DNA of 16,360 nt from Acetobacteraceae bacterium (GTDB lineage: Bacteria; Pseudomonadota; Alphaproteobacteria; Acetobacterales; Acetobacteraceae): positions 1-16,360 of the forward strand of contig DAHUXX010000190.1 of assembly GCA_027306955.1 (NCBI GenBank). The letters are read 5' to 3'. Below the pieces are notes generated by a model. The model had not been told where the DNA came from. It did not search any database and saw only the letters and a program-made list of their open reading frames with translations. The stretch's first letter is position 1. Each line of letters starts with the position of its first letter. This document shows, one piece after another, positions 7,203 to 13,335 of the stretch. Position numbers and translations under genes: made by a program.

Positions 7203-7374
7203 ACCGTGCTGCGAGCGCGGGCGACTTGTAGCAGGGACCGCACAGGATGGGGGATCGGTCATGAGCAGGCGCGGGTCGGGCCGCTTCGTCGCGGCAGAAG
7301 GCGAGACCAGGACGCTCGGCAAGGTGCCGGCCACCGGGACGAGGGTTCACGGCGCCACGGAGGACGATGGTACG

Positions 7375-7869
7375 ATGTCGCAGCGACCTGACCCGAAGCA
7401 GGCGGCGCCCGCGGCGATCAGCGCGATGCTGGCGCTGCAGCGCCACGTGAACGAGAACGGCATCGACAAGAAGCTGCAGGAGCTGGTGAAGATCCGCGCC
7501 TCGCAGATCAACGGCTGCGCCTATTGCCTGGCGCTGCACGCCGATCTCGCGCGCAAGTACGGCGAGGCGCAGGCGCGCATCGACCTGCTGGCGGTCTGGC
7601 GCGAGGCGCGCGGTGTGTACAGCCCGGCGGAACGCGCGGCGCTGGCCTTCGGCGAGGCGGTGACGCGCATCGGCGAGGAAGGCGTGCCGGACGCGGTCTA
7701 TGCGGAGGCGGCGCGGCATTTCCCGCCCGCGCAGCTCGTTGAGCTCACACTCATGATCGGCGTGATCAACACCTGGAACCGGCTGATGGCGACGTTCCAC
7801 GTGCCGCCCCCGCCCTCAGCACCCACACCCGCACCCACACCCACACCCCCAGCCACCGGGGTCGCGTGA
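7375..7869 (+). CDS. AhpD-like carboxymuconolactone decarboxylase family protein
   Basis: A 164-residue member of the AhpD-fold family, with the redox CxxC-x3-H signature at C48, C51 and H55 in INGCAYCLALH. The typical following helix runs KYGEAQARIDLLAVWREA and YSPAERAALAFGEAVT. Such proteins act as small alkylhydroperoxidases or thiol-dependent reductases; the substrate here is unknown. I chose the ATG at 7375, preceded by CGGAGGA at 7358-7364. An in-frame ATG at 7261 (38 residues upstream, with GGGGGA before it) is a possible alternative, but its extra sequence has no family likeness. The C-terminus ends in a low-complexity Ala-Pro-Thr-Pro tail coded by a tandem repeat. acpS begins 6 bp downstream, so the two are probably translated together. 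Confidence 0.88.
   Translation: MSQRPDPKQAAPAAISAMLALQRHVNENGIDKKLQELVKIRASQINGCAYCLALHADLARKYGEAQARIDLLAVWREARGVYSPAERAALAFGEAVTRIGEEGVPDAVYAEAARHFPPAQLVELTLMIGVINTWNRLMATFHVPPPPSAPTPAPTPTPPATGVA
7819..7848. repeat. In-frame 12-bp repeat coding an Ala-Pro-Thr-Pro tail
   Basis: GCACCCACACCC occurs twice in tandem (7819-7830, 7831-7842), followed by a half unit ACACCC (7843-7848). It encodes APTP-APTP-TP at the C-terminus of the AhpD-like protein. It is C-rich and slippage-prone, so copy number may vary between strains. Confidence 0.9.
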
Positions 7870-7875
7870 ACGCGC

Positions 7876-8280
7876 ATGATCATCGGCGTCGGCTCCGACA
7901 TCTGCGACATCCGCCGCATCGAGGCGACGATGGAGCGCTACGGCGAGCGGTTCCTGCTGCGCGTCTTCACGGAAACCGAGCGCCGCAAGGCGGAGCGGCG
8001 CAACGGGCAGAACCGCGCCGGGACCTATGCCAAGCGGTTCGCCGCCAAGGAGGCCTGCGCCAAGGCGCTCGGCACCGGGTTCCGCCACGGCGTGTTCATG
8101 TCTGACCTCGGCGTGGTGAACCGGCCGGGCGGGCAGCCCGGCTTCCTGCTGACGGGCGGCGCCGCAGCGCGGCTCGCTGCCCTGGTGCCGGCGGGCTATG
8201 CGCCGCGGCTCGACCTCACCATGACCGACGAATACCCCTATGCCTACGCGCAGGTGATCATCTCCGCCGAGCTTGCCTGA
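7876..8280 (+). CDS. acpS: Holo-[acyl-carrier-protein] synthase
   Basis: AcpS moves the 4'-phosphopantetheine arm from CoA onto apo-ACP, activating fatty-acid synthesis. The 134-residue product has the N-terminal MIIGVGSDICDIRRIE with Mg ligand D8, and the core motif KRFAAKEACAKALGTG with E59 and K63. The usual C-terminal strand with AYAQVIISAEL is also present. The start at 7876 is the only one giving the conserved first strand, and it lies 6 nt after the stop of the AhpD-like gene. In many alphaproteobacteria acpS is followed by lepB, rnc and era. Here a DsbA-like gene comes next, so the order differs. Confidence 0.96.
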   Translation: MIIGVGSDICDIRRIEATMERYGERFLLRVFTETERRKAERRNGQNRAGTYAKRFAAKEACAKALGTGFRHGVFMSDLGVVNRPGGQPGFLLTGGAAARLAALVPAGYAPRLDLTMTDEYPYAYAQVIISAELA

Positions 8281-8402
8281 GCCGCTGGATGCCCCGGCAT
8301 GCGTTTGGTGCTAGAAGGCCCACCGAACCGGATGGGTGGACAACGGACGATGAGCGGATCCTGGCGGCACGTTCGGGTTTTGGCCGGGCCGGGAGGCGGG
8401 GC

Positions 8403-9047
8403 GTGAGGCGCCGCTCCCTGCTCGCCTCCGGCGGCGCGGTGCTGCTCGGCGGTGTCATGGCCTTCCTGCTCGACGAGGGGCGCGGCGAGGCGGCCGCGAA
8501 CAGCGTCCTCACGCCGGAGGCGATCTTCTACGAGCCCGACGCACCGGTGCTCGGCAACCCGAAGGGGGCGCTGCCGATCGCCGAGTTCTTCGACTATCGC
8601 TGCCCCTATTGCCGCGGCATGCACCCGATGCTGCAGCGGCTGGTCGCAGCGAACCCGGACATCCGCTACGTCGCCAAGGAATGGCCGGTGTTCGGCGGCC
8701 CCTCCGTCACCGCGGCGCGGGTGGCGCTGGCGGCGAATTTCCAGGGCAAGTTCGACGCGGTGAACGCCGCGCTGTTCAAGGCGCATATCGTCGACACCGC
8801 CTCCGTCGTGGACACGGCGGCGCAGGCGGGCGTGGATATGAAGCGGCTGGAAAGCGACCTCAAGGCGCGTGCGAGCGAGATGGACAGCGCGCTCGGCACC
8901 GCGGCGATGCAGGCGGTGGCACTCGGCCTGCAGGACACGCCCGGCTTCATCATCGGCCCGTTCCTGATCCCCGGCGCTCTCAGCGAGAAGAACCTCGCGA
9001 CCGTGGTGAAGAACGCGCGGGCGAAGCTGGCGAAGCAGAAGAGCTGA
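8403..9047 (+). CDS. Exported DsbA-like thiol:disulfide oxidoreductase
   Basis: A thioredoxin-fold protein of the DsbA/Com1-like group that probably forms or isomerises disulfides in the periplasm. The active site is CPYC (C67-C70) in FFDYRCPYC, and the cis-proline is P180 in DTPGF. The N-terminus reads RRRSLLASGGAVLLGG and then a hydrophobic stretch. This is an export signal with a twin-arginine-like RRxSLL, so Tat export or an uncleaved membrane anchor is possible. I chose the GTG at 8403 because GGGAGG lies at 8391-8396 with 6-nt spacing, giving 214 residues. The in-frame ATG at 8289 would put 38 odd residues before the signal and has no ribosome-binding site. Redox neighbours include the AhpD-like gene two positions upstream. 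Confidence 0.9.
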   Translation: MRRRSLLASGGAVLLGGVMAFLLDEGRGEAAANSVLTPEAIFYEPDAPVLGNPKGALPIAEFFDYRCPYCRGMHPMLQRLVAANPDIRYVAKEWPVFGGPSVTAARVALAANFQGKFDAVNAALFKAHIVDTASVVDTAAQAGVDMKRLESDLKARASEMDSALGTAAMQAVALGLQDTPGFIIGPFLIPGALSEKNLATVVKNARAKLAKQKS

Positions 9048-9080
9048 CCGGCCCCGTCTCTTCCGGGCGTGGCGAAACCC

Positions 9081-10145
9081 TCAGTTCCCGACGATCTCGC
9101 GGATGACGCCGACCGCCTCGTCCACGCCTGCCCGGTCCACGTCGAGATGCATGCAGGCGCGGCCACGCGGGCCCATCACCGAGAAGGCGATGCCGCGCGC
9201 GCGGGCCTTGGCGGAGAGCGCCTCCGCCGTGATGCCGGCACCCGAGGGCTCGAAGAACACCAGGTTGGTCTCCGGCGTCTGCACCTGGAAGCCCGGGACC
9301 TGCGCCAGCCCCGCGGCGAAGCGCCTGGCGTTGGCGTGGTCCTCCGCGAGCCGGTCGATATGGTGGTCGAGCGAATAGAGGCACGCGGCCGCGCAGATGC
9401 CGGCCTGGCGCATCGAGCCGCCGAGCCGCTGCTTCCAGCGCCAGGCGGCGTCGATGAAGGCGGCCGAGCCGCACAGCACGGCACCGAGCGGCGCGCCCAG
9501 CCCCTTGGTGAAGTCGAGCCAGACGCTGTCATAGCCCACGGCCATCTCGACGGCGGGAATGCCGGCGGCGACGGCTGCGTTCATCAGCCGCGCCCCGTCC
9601 ATGTGGGTCGCCATGCCGTGCGCGCGCGCCCACTCCGCGACGGCGCGCAGCTTGGCCAGCGGCCAGACCGTGCCGCCGCCGATATTGGCGGTCTGCTCCA
9701 CCTCCACCAGCACCTGCGGCATGGAATAGCGGGTCTTGGCGCGCAGCGCGGCATCAAGCGCCGCGACCTCGAACTGCCCGCCCTCGCCGGGCAGGCCGGT
9801 GATCGGGGCACCCGTGAGCGCCGCGCCGCCGCCACCCTCGCTGGTGAGGATGTGGGCCGTGTGGTGCGCCAGGATCTCGTCGCCCGGGCGGCAATGGGTG
9901 AGGATCGCGATCTGGTTGCACATCGTGCCGCTGGGCAGGAACACCGCGGCTTCCTTGCCGAGCAGCTTCGCCATGCGGTCGCACAGCGCGTTCACGGTGG
10001 GATCGAGCCCCGCCTGCTCGTCGCCCATCTCCGCCGCCATCATCGCCGCCTTCATGGCCGGCGTCGGCAGCGACTGGGTGTCGGAATAGAGGTTCACCCG
10101 CACCGGCGGCAGGCCGGGTGCGGGACGAGGCGGGGCATGGACCAT
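9081..10145 (-). CDS. Low-specificity L-threonine aldolase family enzyme (PLP-dependent)
   Basis: A 354-residue fold-type I PLP enzyme of the beta-eliminating lyase/threonine aldolase family, which cleaves L-threonine or allo-threonine to glycine and acetaldehyde. The N-terminal VNLYSDTQSLPTPAM and MGDEQAGLDPTVNAL are typical. PSGTMCNQIA (71-80) is the cofactor phosphate region, HMDGAR (181-186) carries the PLP-binding aspartate D183, and K214 in DFTKGLGAPLGA is the Schiff-base lysine. The ATG at 10145 follows GGAAA, and the first conserved block begins at residue 15. It is convergent with the DsbA-like gene (33 bp between stops, no strong terminator seen). It lies 104 bp after the multi-Rid gene, with its own promoter-like leader. 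Both neighbours handle amino-acid-derived intermediates, which may be functional or chance. Confidence 0.93.
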   Translation of the reverse strand: MVHAPPRPAPGLPPVRVNLYSDTQSLPTPAMKAAMMAAEMGDEQAGLDPTVNALCDRMAKLLGKEAAVFLPSGTMCNQIAILTHCRPGDEILAHHTAHILTSEGGGGAALTGAPITGLPGEGGQFEVAALDAALRAKTRYSMPQVLVEVEQTANIGGGTVWPLAKLRAVAEWARAHGMATHMDGARLMNAAVAAGIPAVEMAVGYDSVWLDFTKGLGAPLGAVLCGSAAFIDAAWRWKQRLGGSMRQAGICAAACLYSLDHHIDRLAEDHANARRFAAGLAQVPGFQVQTPETNLVFFEPSGAGITAEALSAKARARGIAFSVMGPRGRACMHLDVDRAGVDEAVGVIREIVGN

Positions 10146-10177
10146 GTTGTTGCAGTTTCCGGCTGTGAAAAGGGTCG

Positions 10178-10203
10178 GGCCGGCGTGACAGCGCGCGCCG
10201 GCC
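10178..10203 (-). terminator. Hairpin plus T-run between the multi-Rid gene and the threonine aldolase
   Basis: On the minus strand GGCCGGCG (10203-10196) and CGCCGGCC (10185-10178) form a perfect 8-bp stem with a 10-nt loop. CGACCC and then TTTT (10171-10168) follow. It could be the intrinsic terminator of the multi-Rid gene. Because the candidate promoter at 10211-10239 would start transcription right before it, it could instead act as a leader attenuator of the aldolase gene. Confidence 0.45.
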
Positions 10204-10210
10204 GGGGCCG

Positions 10211-10239
10211 AATAGACCAAATCGGTGACCGGTTGGCCA
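10211..10239 (-). promoter_or_regulatory. Putative promoter with palindrome in the spacer, threonine aldolase
   Basis: On the minus strand TGGCCA (10239-10234) and TCTATT (10216-10211) are separated by 17 bp, each matching 4 of 6 consensus bases. An imperfect palindrome (CCAA-CGGT / ACCG-TTGG, 10217-10236) covers the whole spacer and touches the -35. This would be a natural operator position for a regulator. Promoter and operator are both inferred from pattern only. Confidence 0.3.
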
Positions 10240-10249
10240 GGGGTGGCGG

Positions 10250-11413
10250 TCAGTAGGAAGGCAGCCCCGGCGCTTCGTGCGGCGCCACCGCGATGCCCTC
10301 GACCTCGACCAGCCATTCGGGCCGGCACACCGCGCCGCGCAGCACGAGGCGCGGCAGGTCGCCGAAGCGTTCCGCCGCCATGGCCTCGATCCGGTTCCGG
10401 TCGCTCGGGTCGCGCAGGTAGACGACGAGGTGCGTCATGTCGTCGAGCGAGGCGCCGCCGGAATGCAGCAGCGCATCCACGTTCTCGAGCGCGCGGGTGA
10501 ACTGGCGGCCGACATCGCCCCGGTGCACGACCTTGCCGGAGGCATCGATGCTGGCCGTGCCGGAGACGAAATGGTGCGCGCGGTCGGCATAGGCGACGCG
10601 GGTGCCACGCTCGAAGGTGACGCCGTAGTCCGCGGTCGAGCAAAGATGGTCGAAGTCGTTGAGGTACGAGACCTGCTCCGGCCGCAGCCCGAGCACGGAA
10701 TAGGCGTCCATCAGCACGACATCGTAACGGTGAGAGCAGGAGCCCTCGATGCCGGTGCTGGCGAGGAAATGGGTCTCGCGCGTGAGCCCCTCGCGCGCGA
10801 ACAGTTCCACCCGGGCATCGACCATGTCCTGGTAGAACACGTCGACGTCCTTGACGTAGATCCAGGTGCGCACGCACTGGTCGGCGAGACTCGCGCCGTG
10901 CGCGGCGAGAACGTCGGTGAGGTTGGCGAACACCGCGCGCGTCTGCGCCGCCGCCTCGCTCGGCCCGCCCGTGTCGCGCGCGCACAGGCGCGTGCTCCAC
11001 AGATGCTCGAGGTCGCCGATGCGCGCCAGCATATGGCCAGGGGCGACCTCCCGCTTTGCGGCGCTGGTCATGCCGTCGAGGTGGTAGGCGAGCATCGCCA
11101 CCTTGCCGTCCGGCAGCGGTGCCTGCTGCACCATGGAGACGGCGACCTGGCTGTCCAGCGGCTCGCGCGCGAGGCTGCTCTGGGCGGCGAGCTTCGCCTG
11201 ATTCGCCGCGTCGCTGAGATAGAGGCGGCGGAACACCGCGGTCTCCGGCGCCAGGTTCAGCGTCTGCAGCGCCTCGGCGTAACGGTGCGCCAGCACGTCG
11301 AGCTGGCCGGCGACGGGCAGATCGCCGGGTGCCTCGACGGTGATGAAATGTTCGCCGCGCCCGGATCGCCCGGCCGCGCTGTGGAAGGCAAGCCCGTGGG
11401 TCCGGTGCGCCAT
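10250..11413 (-). CDS. Multi-domain Rid/YjgF-UK114-like protein
   Basis: A 387-residue protein of the RidA/YjgF superfamily; single-domain members are about 130 residues and hydrolyse reactive enamines and imines. By eye I see three Rid-like segments. The first (about 40-112) has ALQTLNLAPETAVFRRLYLSD. The second (about 153-241) has TRAVFANLTDVLAAHGASLADQCVRTWIYVKDV. The third (about 271-377) has FVSGTASID, TRALENVDALLHSGGASLDDMTHLVVYLRD and CRPEWLVEVEGIAV. An arginine sits where the RidA catalytic Arg lies in segments two (R229) and three (R364), but no equivalent is evident in segment one. The ATG at 11413 follows GGAGGA with 7-nt spacing. A two-domain chorismatase-like relative is an alternative. 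It stands alone, with an FNR/FixK-like box upstream. Confidence 0.82.
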   Translation of the reverse strand: MAHRTHGLAFHSAAGRSGRGEHFITVEAPGDLPVAGQLDVLAHRYAEALQTLNLAPETAVFRRLYLSDAANQAKLAAQSSLAREPLDSQVAVSMVQQAPLPDGKVAMLAYHLDGMTSAAKREVAPGHMLARIGDLEHLWSTRLCARDTGGPSEAAAQTRAVFANLTDVLAAHGASLADQCVRTWIYVKDVDVFYQDMVDARVELFAREGLTRETHFLASTGIEGSCSHRYDVVLMDAYSVLGLRPEQVSYLNDFDHLCSTADYGVTFERGTRVAYADRAHHFVSGTASIDASGKVVHRGDVGRQFTRALENVDALLHSGGASLDDMTHLVVYLRDPSDRNRIEAMAAERFGDLPRLVLRGAVCRPEWLVEVEGIAVAPHEAPGLPSY

Positions 11414-11521
11414 GATGTTTCCTCCCGCCTGGACACGCGCCGATGCCGCCCCGGCTGCGTCGGGCACGAATCCACGAGGCGGCAACGTGGCGACGCTAGG
11501 AACCGCCGCGAGACCGCGTCG

Positions 11522-11535
11522 TTGACGTGGATCAA
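11522..11535 (-). promoter_or_regulatory. Perfect FNR/FixK-type binding box upstream of the multi-Rid gene
   Basis: The 14-mer reads TTGACGTGGATCAA on the plus strand and TTGATCCACGTCAA on the minus strand. It fits the TTGAY-N4-RTCAA consensus of FNR, FnrL and FixK proteins at every fixed position. It lies in the 161-bp gap before the multi-Rid gene, 108 nt upstream of its start codon. A weak -10-like TTCCTA lies about 20 nt downstream. No gene on the plus strand starts nearby, so the multi-Rid gene is the only likely target. Confidence 0.6.
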
Positions 11536-11551
11536 GGCACCCCGCGGCGCG

Positions 11552-11567
11552 GGCCGCGGCGGCGGCC
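11552..11567 (-). terminator. GC-rich hairpin after the anti-sigma gene
   Basis: On the minus strand GGCCGC (11567-11562) and GCGGCC (11557-11552) pair around a 4-nt loop, starting 7 nt after the anti-sigma stop codon. An outer GGCGCC/GGTGCC pairing (11574 to about 11535) is also possible. There is no T-run, so it would be a weak or Rho-assisted end of the long minus-strand operon. Confidence 0.35.
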
Positions 11568-11574
11568 GGGCGCC

Positions 11575-12291
11575 TCAGGCGGGCGGGAGGGTGCGCTCCA
11601 GCCGGCCGAAATAAACCACCTTGCCGGTGGGCTTGCCGGTGGGCGAGCCGCCGGGCGGTTCGATCGAGATCATGATCTGCATGCCCGCGCGCGGCAGCAC
11701 CGCGGGGTGGACGATGGTCATCGCCGTCGCGCCGGGCGGCATGACGCCGAGGGAGACGGGCGCCGCAGCCCCGGGCGCGAGGCCCCAGAGCTGAAATGCC
11801 CTGCCCGCCGGCGGCGCGGGCAAGGCGCCGGCATCCGCGCGCACGGCAATGATGCGCAGGCCGCCCCCGGGCGCGGCGGCGGCGGTGAAGACCGGGGTGC
11901 CCTGGTCCGGCACCAGCACCGCGGTCATGGTCGGGCCCTTCGGCGTGGGCAGCAGCAGAAGCACGGCGAGCGCCACGGCGACGGCGCTGGCGCCCATGGC
12001 CCAAAGCCGCCACAGCCAGGGCGCGCCGGCAGACGCCGTGGCCGGCCGGCGCGCCTCGCCGCCCAGCGCCGCCTCGATGCGGTTCCAGAGATCGGGCGGC
12101 GGCGCCTCGGGCACGGCGAGGGCGGTGAGCGGTGCCAGCTCGCGCTGCCAGCGCGCGACCGCCTCGCGCCAGGCGGAGTCACGCGCCATCGCCGCCTCCA
12201 CAGCGCCGGCGGTGCGGGCGTCGAGCGTGCCGAGCACGTATTCGCCGGCGAGCCCCTGGATCTCCTCCGGCGCCGTGGGCAGCCCCGTCAT
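11575..12291 (-). CDS. RskA-type membrane anti-sigma factor
   Basis: A 238-residue anti-sigma factor partnered with the ECF sigma gene 13 bp upstream. The N-terminal cytosolic part (about 9-75) has EEIQGLAGEYVLGTL and WREAVARWQRELAPL, typical of RskA-like anti-sigma domains. It has no His-Cys zinc motif, so redox sensing through zinc is not expected. One membrane helix lies at about 94-115 (LWRLWAMGASAVAVALAVLLLLP). The periplasmic RskA domain contains GRAFQLWGLAPGAAAPVSLG and MISIEPPGG. Proteins of this kind hold their sigma factor at the membrane until regulated proteolysis releases it. A perfect 12-bp tandem duplication gives PTGKPTGK near the C-terminus. The stimulus is unknown. Confidence 0.9.
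   Translation of the reverse strand: MTGLPTAPEEIQGLAGEYVLGTLDARTAGAVEAAMARDSAWREAVARWQRELAPLTALAVPEAPPPDLWNRIEAALGGEARRPATASAGAPWLWRLWAMGASAVAVALAVLLLLPTPKGPTMTAVLVPDQGTPVFTAAAAPGGGLRIIAVRADAGALPAPPAGRAFQLWGLAPGAAAPVSLGVMPPGATAMTIVHPAVLPRAGMQIMISIEPPGGSPTGKPTGKVVYFGRLERTLPPA
11620..11643. repeat. Perfect 12-bp tandem duplication in the anti-sigma gene
   Basis: CTTGCCGGTGGG occurs twice head to tail (11620-11631 and 11632-11643). On the coding strand it gives Pro-Thr-Gly-Lys twice in the periplasmic domain. The frame is kept. Confidence 0.9.
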
Positions 12292-12304
12292 GGCTGGCGT
12301 ACCA

Positions 12305-12844
12305 TCACGACAGGCACTCCCGCAGGCTCAGCAGGCCGCGGCGGATCCAGGATTTCACCGTCCCGAGTGGCACCGACAGTCGCTCGGCGACCTGTGGGTG
12401 CGAGAGACCGTGGACGAAGGCGAGCAGGATCGATTCCCGGTTGCGCGGCTCCAGCCGGTCGAGGCAGGCGCGCAGCCGTGCCGCGTCCTCCGCCTCGCCG
12501 AGCCGGTCCAGCACGTCCGGTGCCACCGCCGCGTCGCCCAGCCCCGGGTCGTCGGTCAGCACCTCGCGGCCGCGGGCGCGTGCGATGTCCAGCGCCGCGT
12601 GGCGCACGATGCCGGCGAGCCAGGCGGCGGCCGGGCCGCGCGCCGGGTCGAACTGGCGCGCGCGCTGCCAGACGCGCAGGAACGCGTCCTGCAGGGCATC
12701 GGCGGCGGCGCTGCGGTCGCGCAGGATGGCCATGGCGATTCCGAACAGCCTCGTGGACTGCCTGGCGTAAAGCGAGCGCAGCGCGGTGCGGTCACCGGAG
12801 GCCACCGAGGCGAGGAGGCCGGCCAGATCGCCCTCCCCCTCCAT
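12305..12844 (-). CDS. ECF-type RNA polymerase sigma factor
   Basis: A 179-residue group 4 (ECF) sigma factor with only regions 2 and 4. Region 2 (about 22-88) carries the core-binding DALQDAFLRVWQRARQFD, preceded by LYARQSTRLFGIAMAILRD. Region 4 (about 125-175) is a helix-turn-helix with LEPRNRESILLAFVHGLSHPQVAERLSVPLGTVKSWIRRG. The start codon overlaps the coq10-like stop as TAATG (12846-12842), so translation is probably coupled to that gene. The ribosome-binding sequence is poor, which fits coupling. The RskA-type anti-sigma gene follows after 13 bp. Its own promoter, expected for autoregulated sigma factors, is not obvious, so it may depend on the lpdA-lipA operon. Confidence 0.92.
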   Translation of the reverse strand: MEGEGDLAGLLASVASGDRTALRSLYARQSTRLFGIAMAILRDRSAAADALQDAFLRVWQRARQFDPARGPAAAWLAGIVRHAALDIARARGREVLTDDPGLGDAAVAPDVLDRLGEAEDAARLRACLDRLEPRNRESILLAFVHGLSHPQVAERLSVPLGTVKSWIRRGLLSLRECLS

Positions 12845-13335
12845 TACGCCGCACCGGCCTTCGCGGATGCGGACGGCGCGGACGAGGAAGGGGGCGGTGC
12901 CGTGGGCCGGCCGTAGACCGTGGCGGCGCGGCGGATGAAGGCGCTGACCATGCGGCGCACCGCTTCCTGGAACACGACGCCGATCGCGGCCTGCAGCACC
13001 CGGCTGCGGAACTCGAAATCCACCTTGAAGTCGATGCGGCAGCCCTCGCCCACCGGCTCGAAGATCCAGTGGTTGGTGAGATAACGGAATGGTCCGTTCT
13101 CGTATGCGACGACGATGCGCCGCGGCCGATCGAGCGTGACGCGGCTGGTGAAGCTCTCGCGGAACGGGCCGAAGCCGATGGTGAGGTCGGCGATCATGAG
13201 CGTCTCGTTGCGCGAGCGCACTCGCGCGCCGATGCACCAGGGCAGGAACTCCGGGTAGCGGCCCACATCGGCGACGAGGTCGAAAAGCTGGTCGTCGCGC
13301 CAGGGAACGGTGCGGATTTCGGCGTGCCGCGGCAT
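12844..13335 (-). CDS. Coq10/RatA-type START (SRPBCC) protein
   Basis: A 163-residue polyketide-cyclase/START-fold protein of the Coq10/RatA family. The pattern FDLVADVGRYPEFLPWCIGARV, followed by the FRESFTSRVTLDRPRRIVV and FRYLTNHWIFEP strands and a long C-terminal helix (VVFQEAVRRMVSAFIRRA), is typical. In mitochondria Coq10 binds ubiquinone and supports respiration. Bacterial copies are often labelled RatA toxins, but the context next to lipA and lpdA favours a quinone-binding role. The Ser/Ala/Pro-rich last 25 residues look unstructured. The start at 13335 shares one base with the lipA stop (TGATG), and the stop shares one base with the sigma factor start, so it is tied translationally on both sides. 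Confidence 0.9.
   Translation of the reverse strand: MPRHAEIRTVPWRDDQLFDLVADVGRYPEFLPWCIGARVRSRNETLMIADLTIGFGPFRESFTSRVTLDRPRRIVVAYENGPFRYLTNHWIFEPVGEGCRIDFKVDFEFRSRVLQAAIGVVFQEAVRRMVSAFIRRAATVYGRPTAPPPSSSAPSASAKAGAA

Noticed and set aside
7819..7848. Repeat tract considered as the start of a CRISPR array
   Set aside because: It is a contiguous 12-bp coding repeat without spacers. No cas gene or other array was seen.
9048..9080. Possible bidirectional terminator between the DsbA-like gene and the threonine aldolase
   Set aside because: Only a 4-bp stem (GCCC/GGGC) can be drawn and there is no T-run on either strand.
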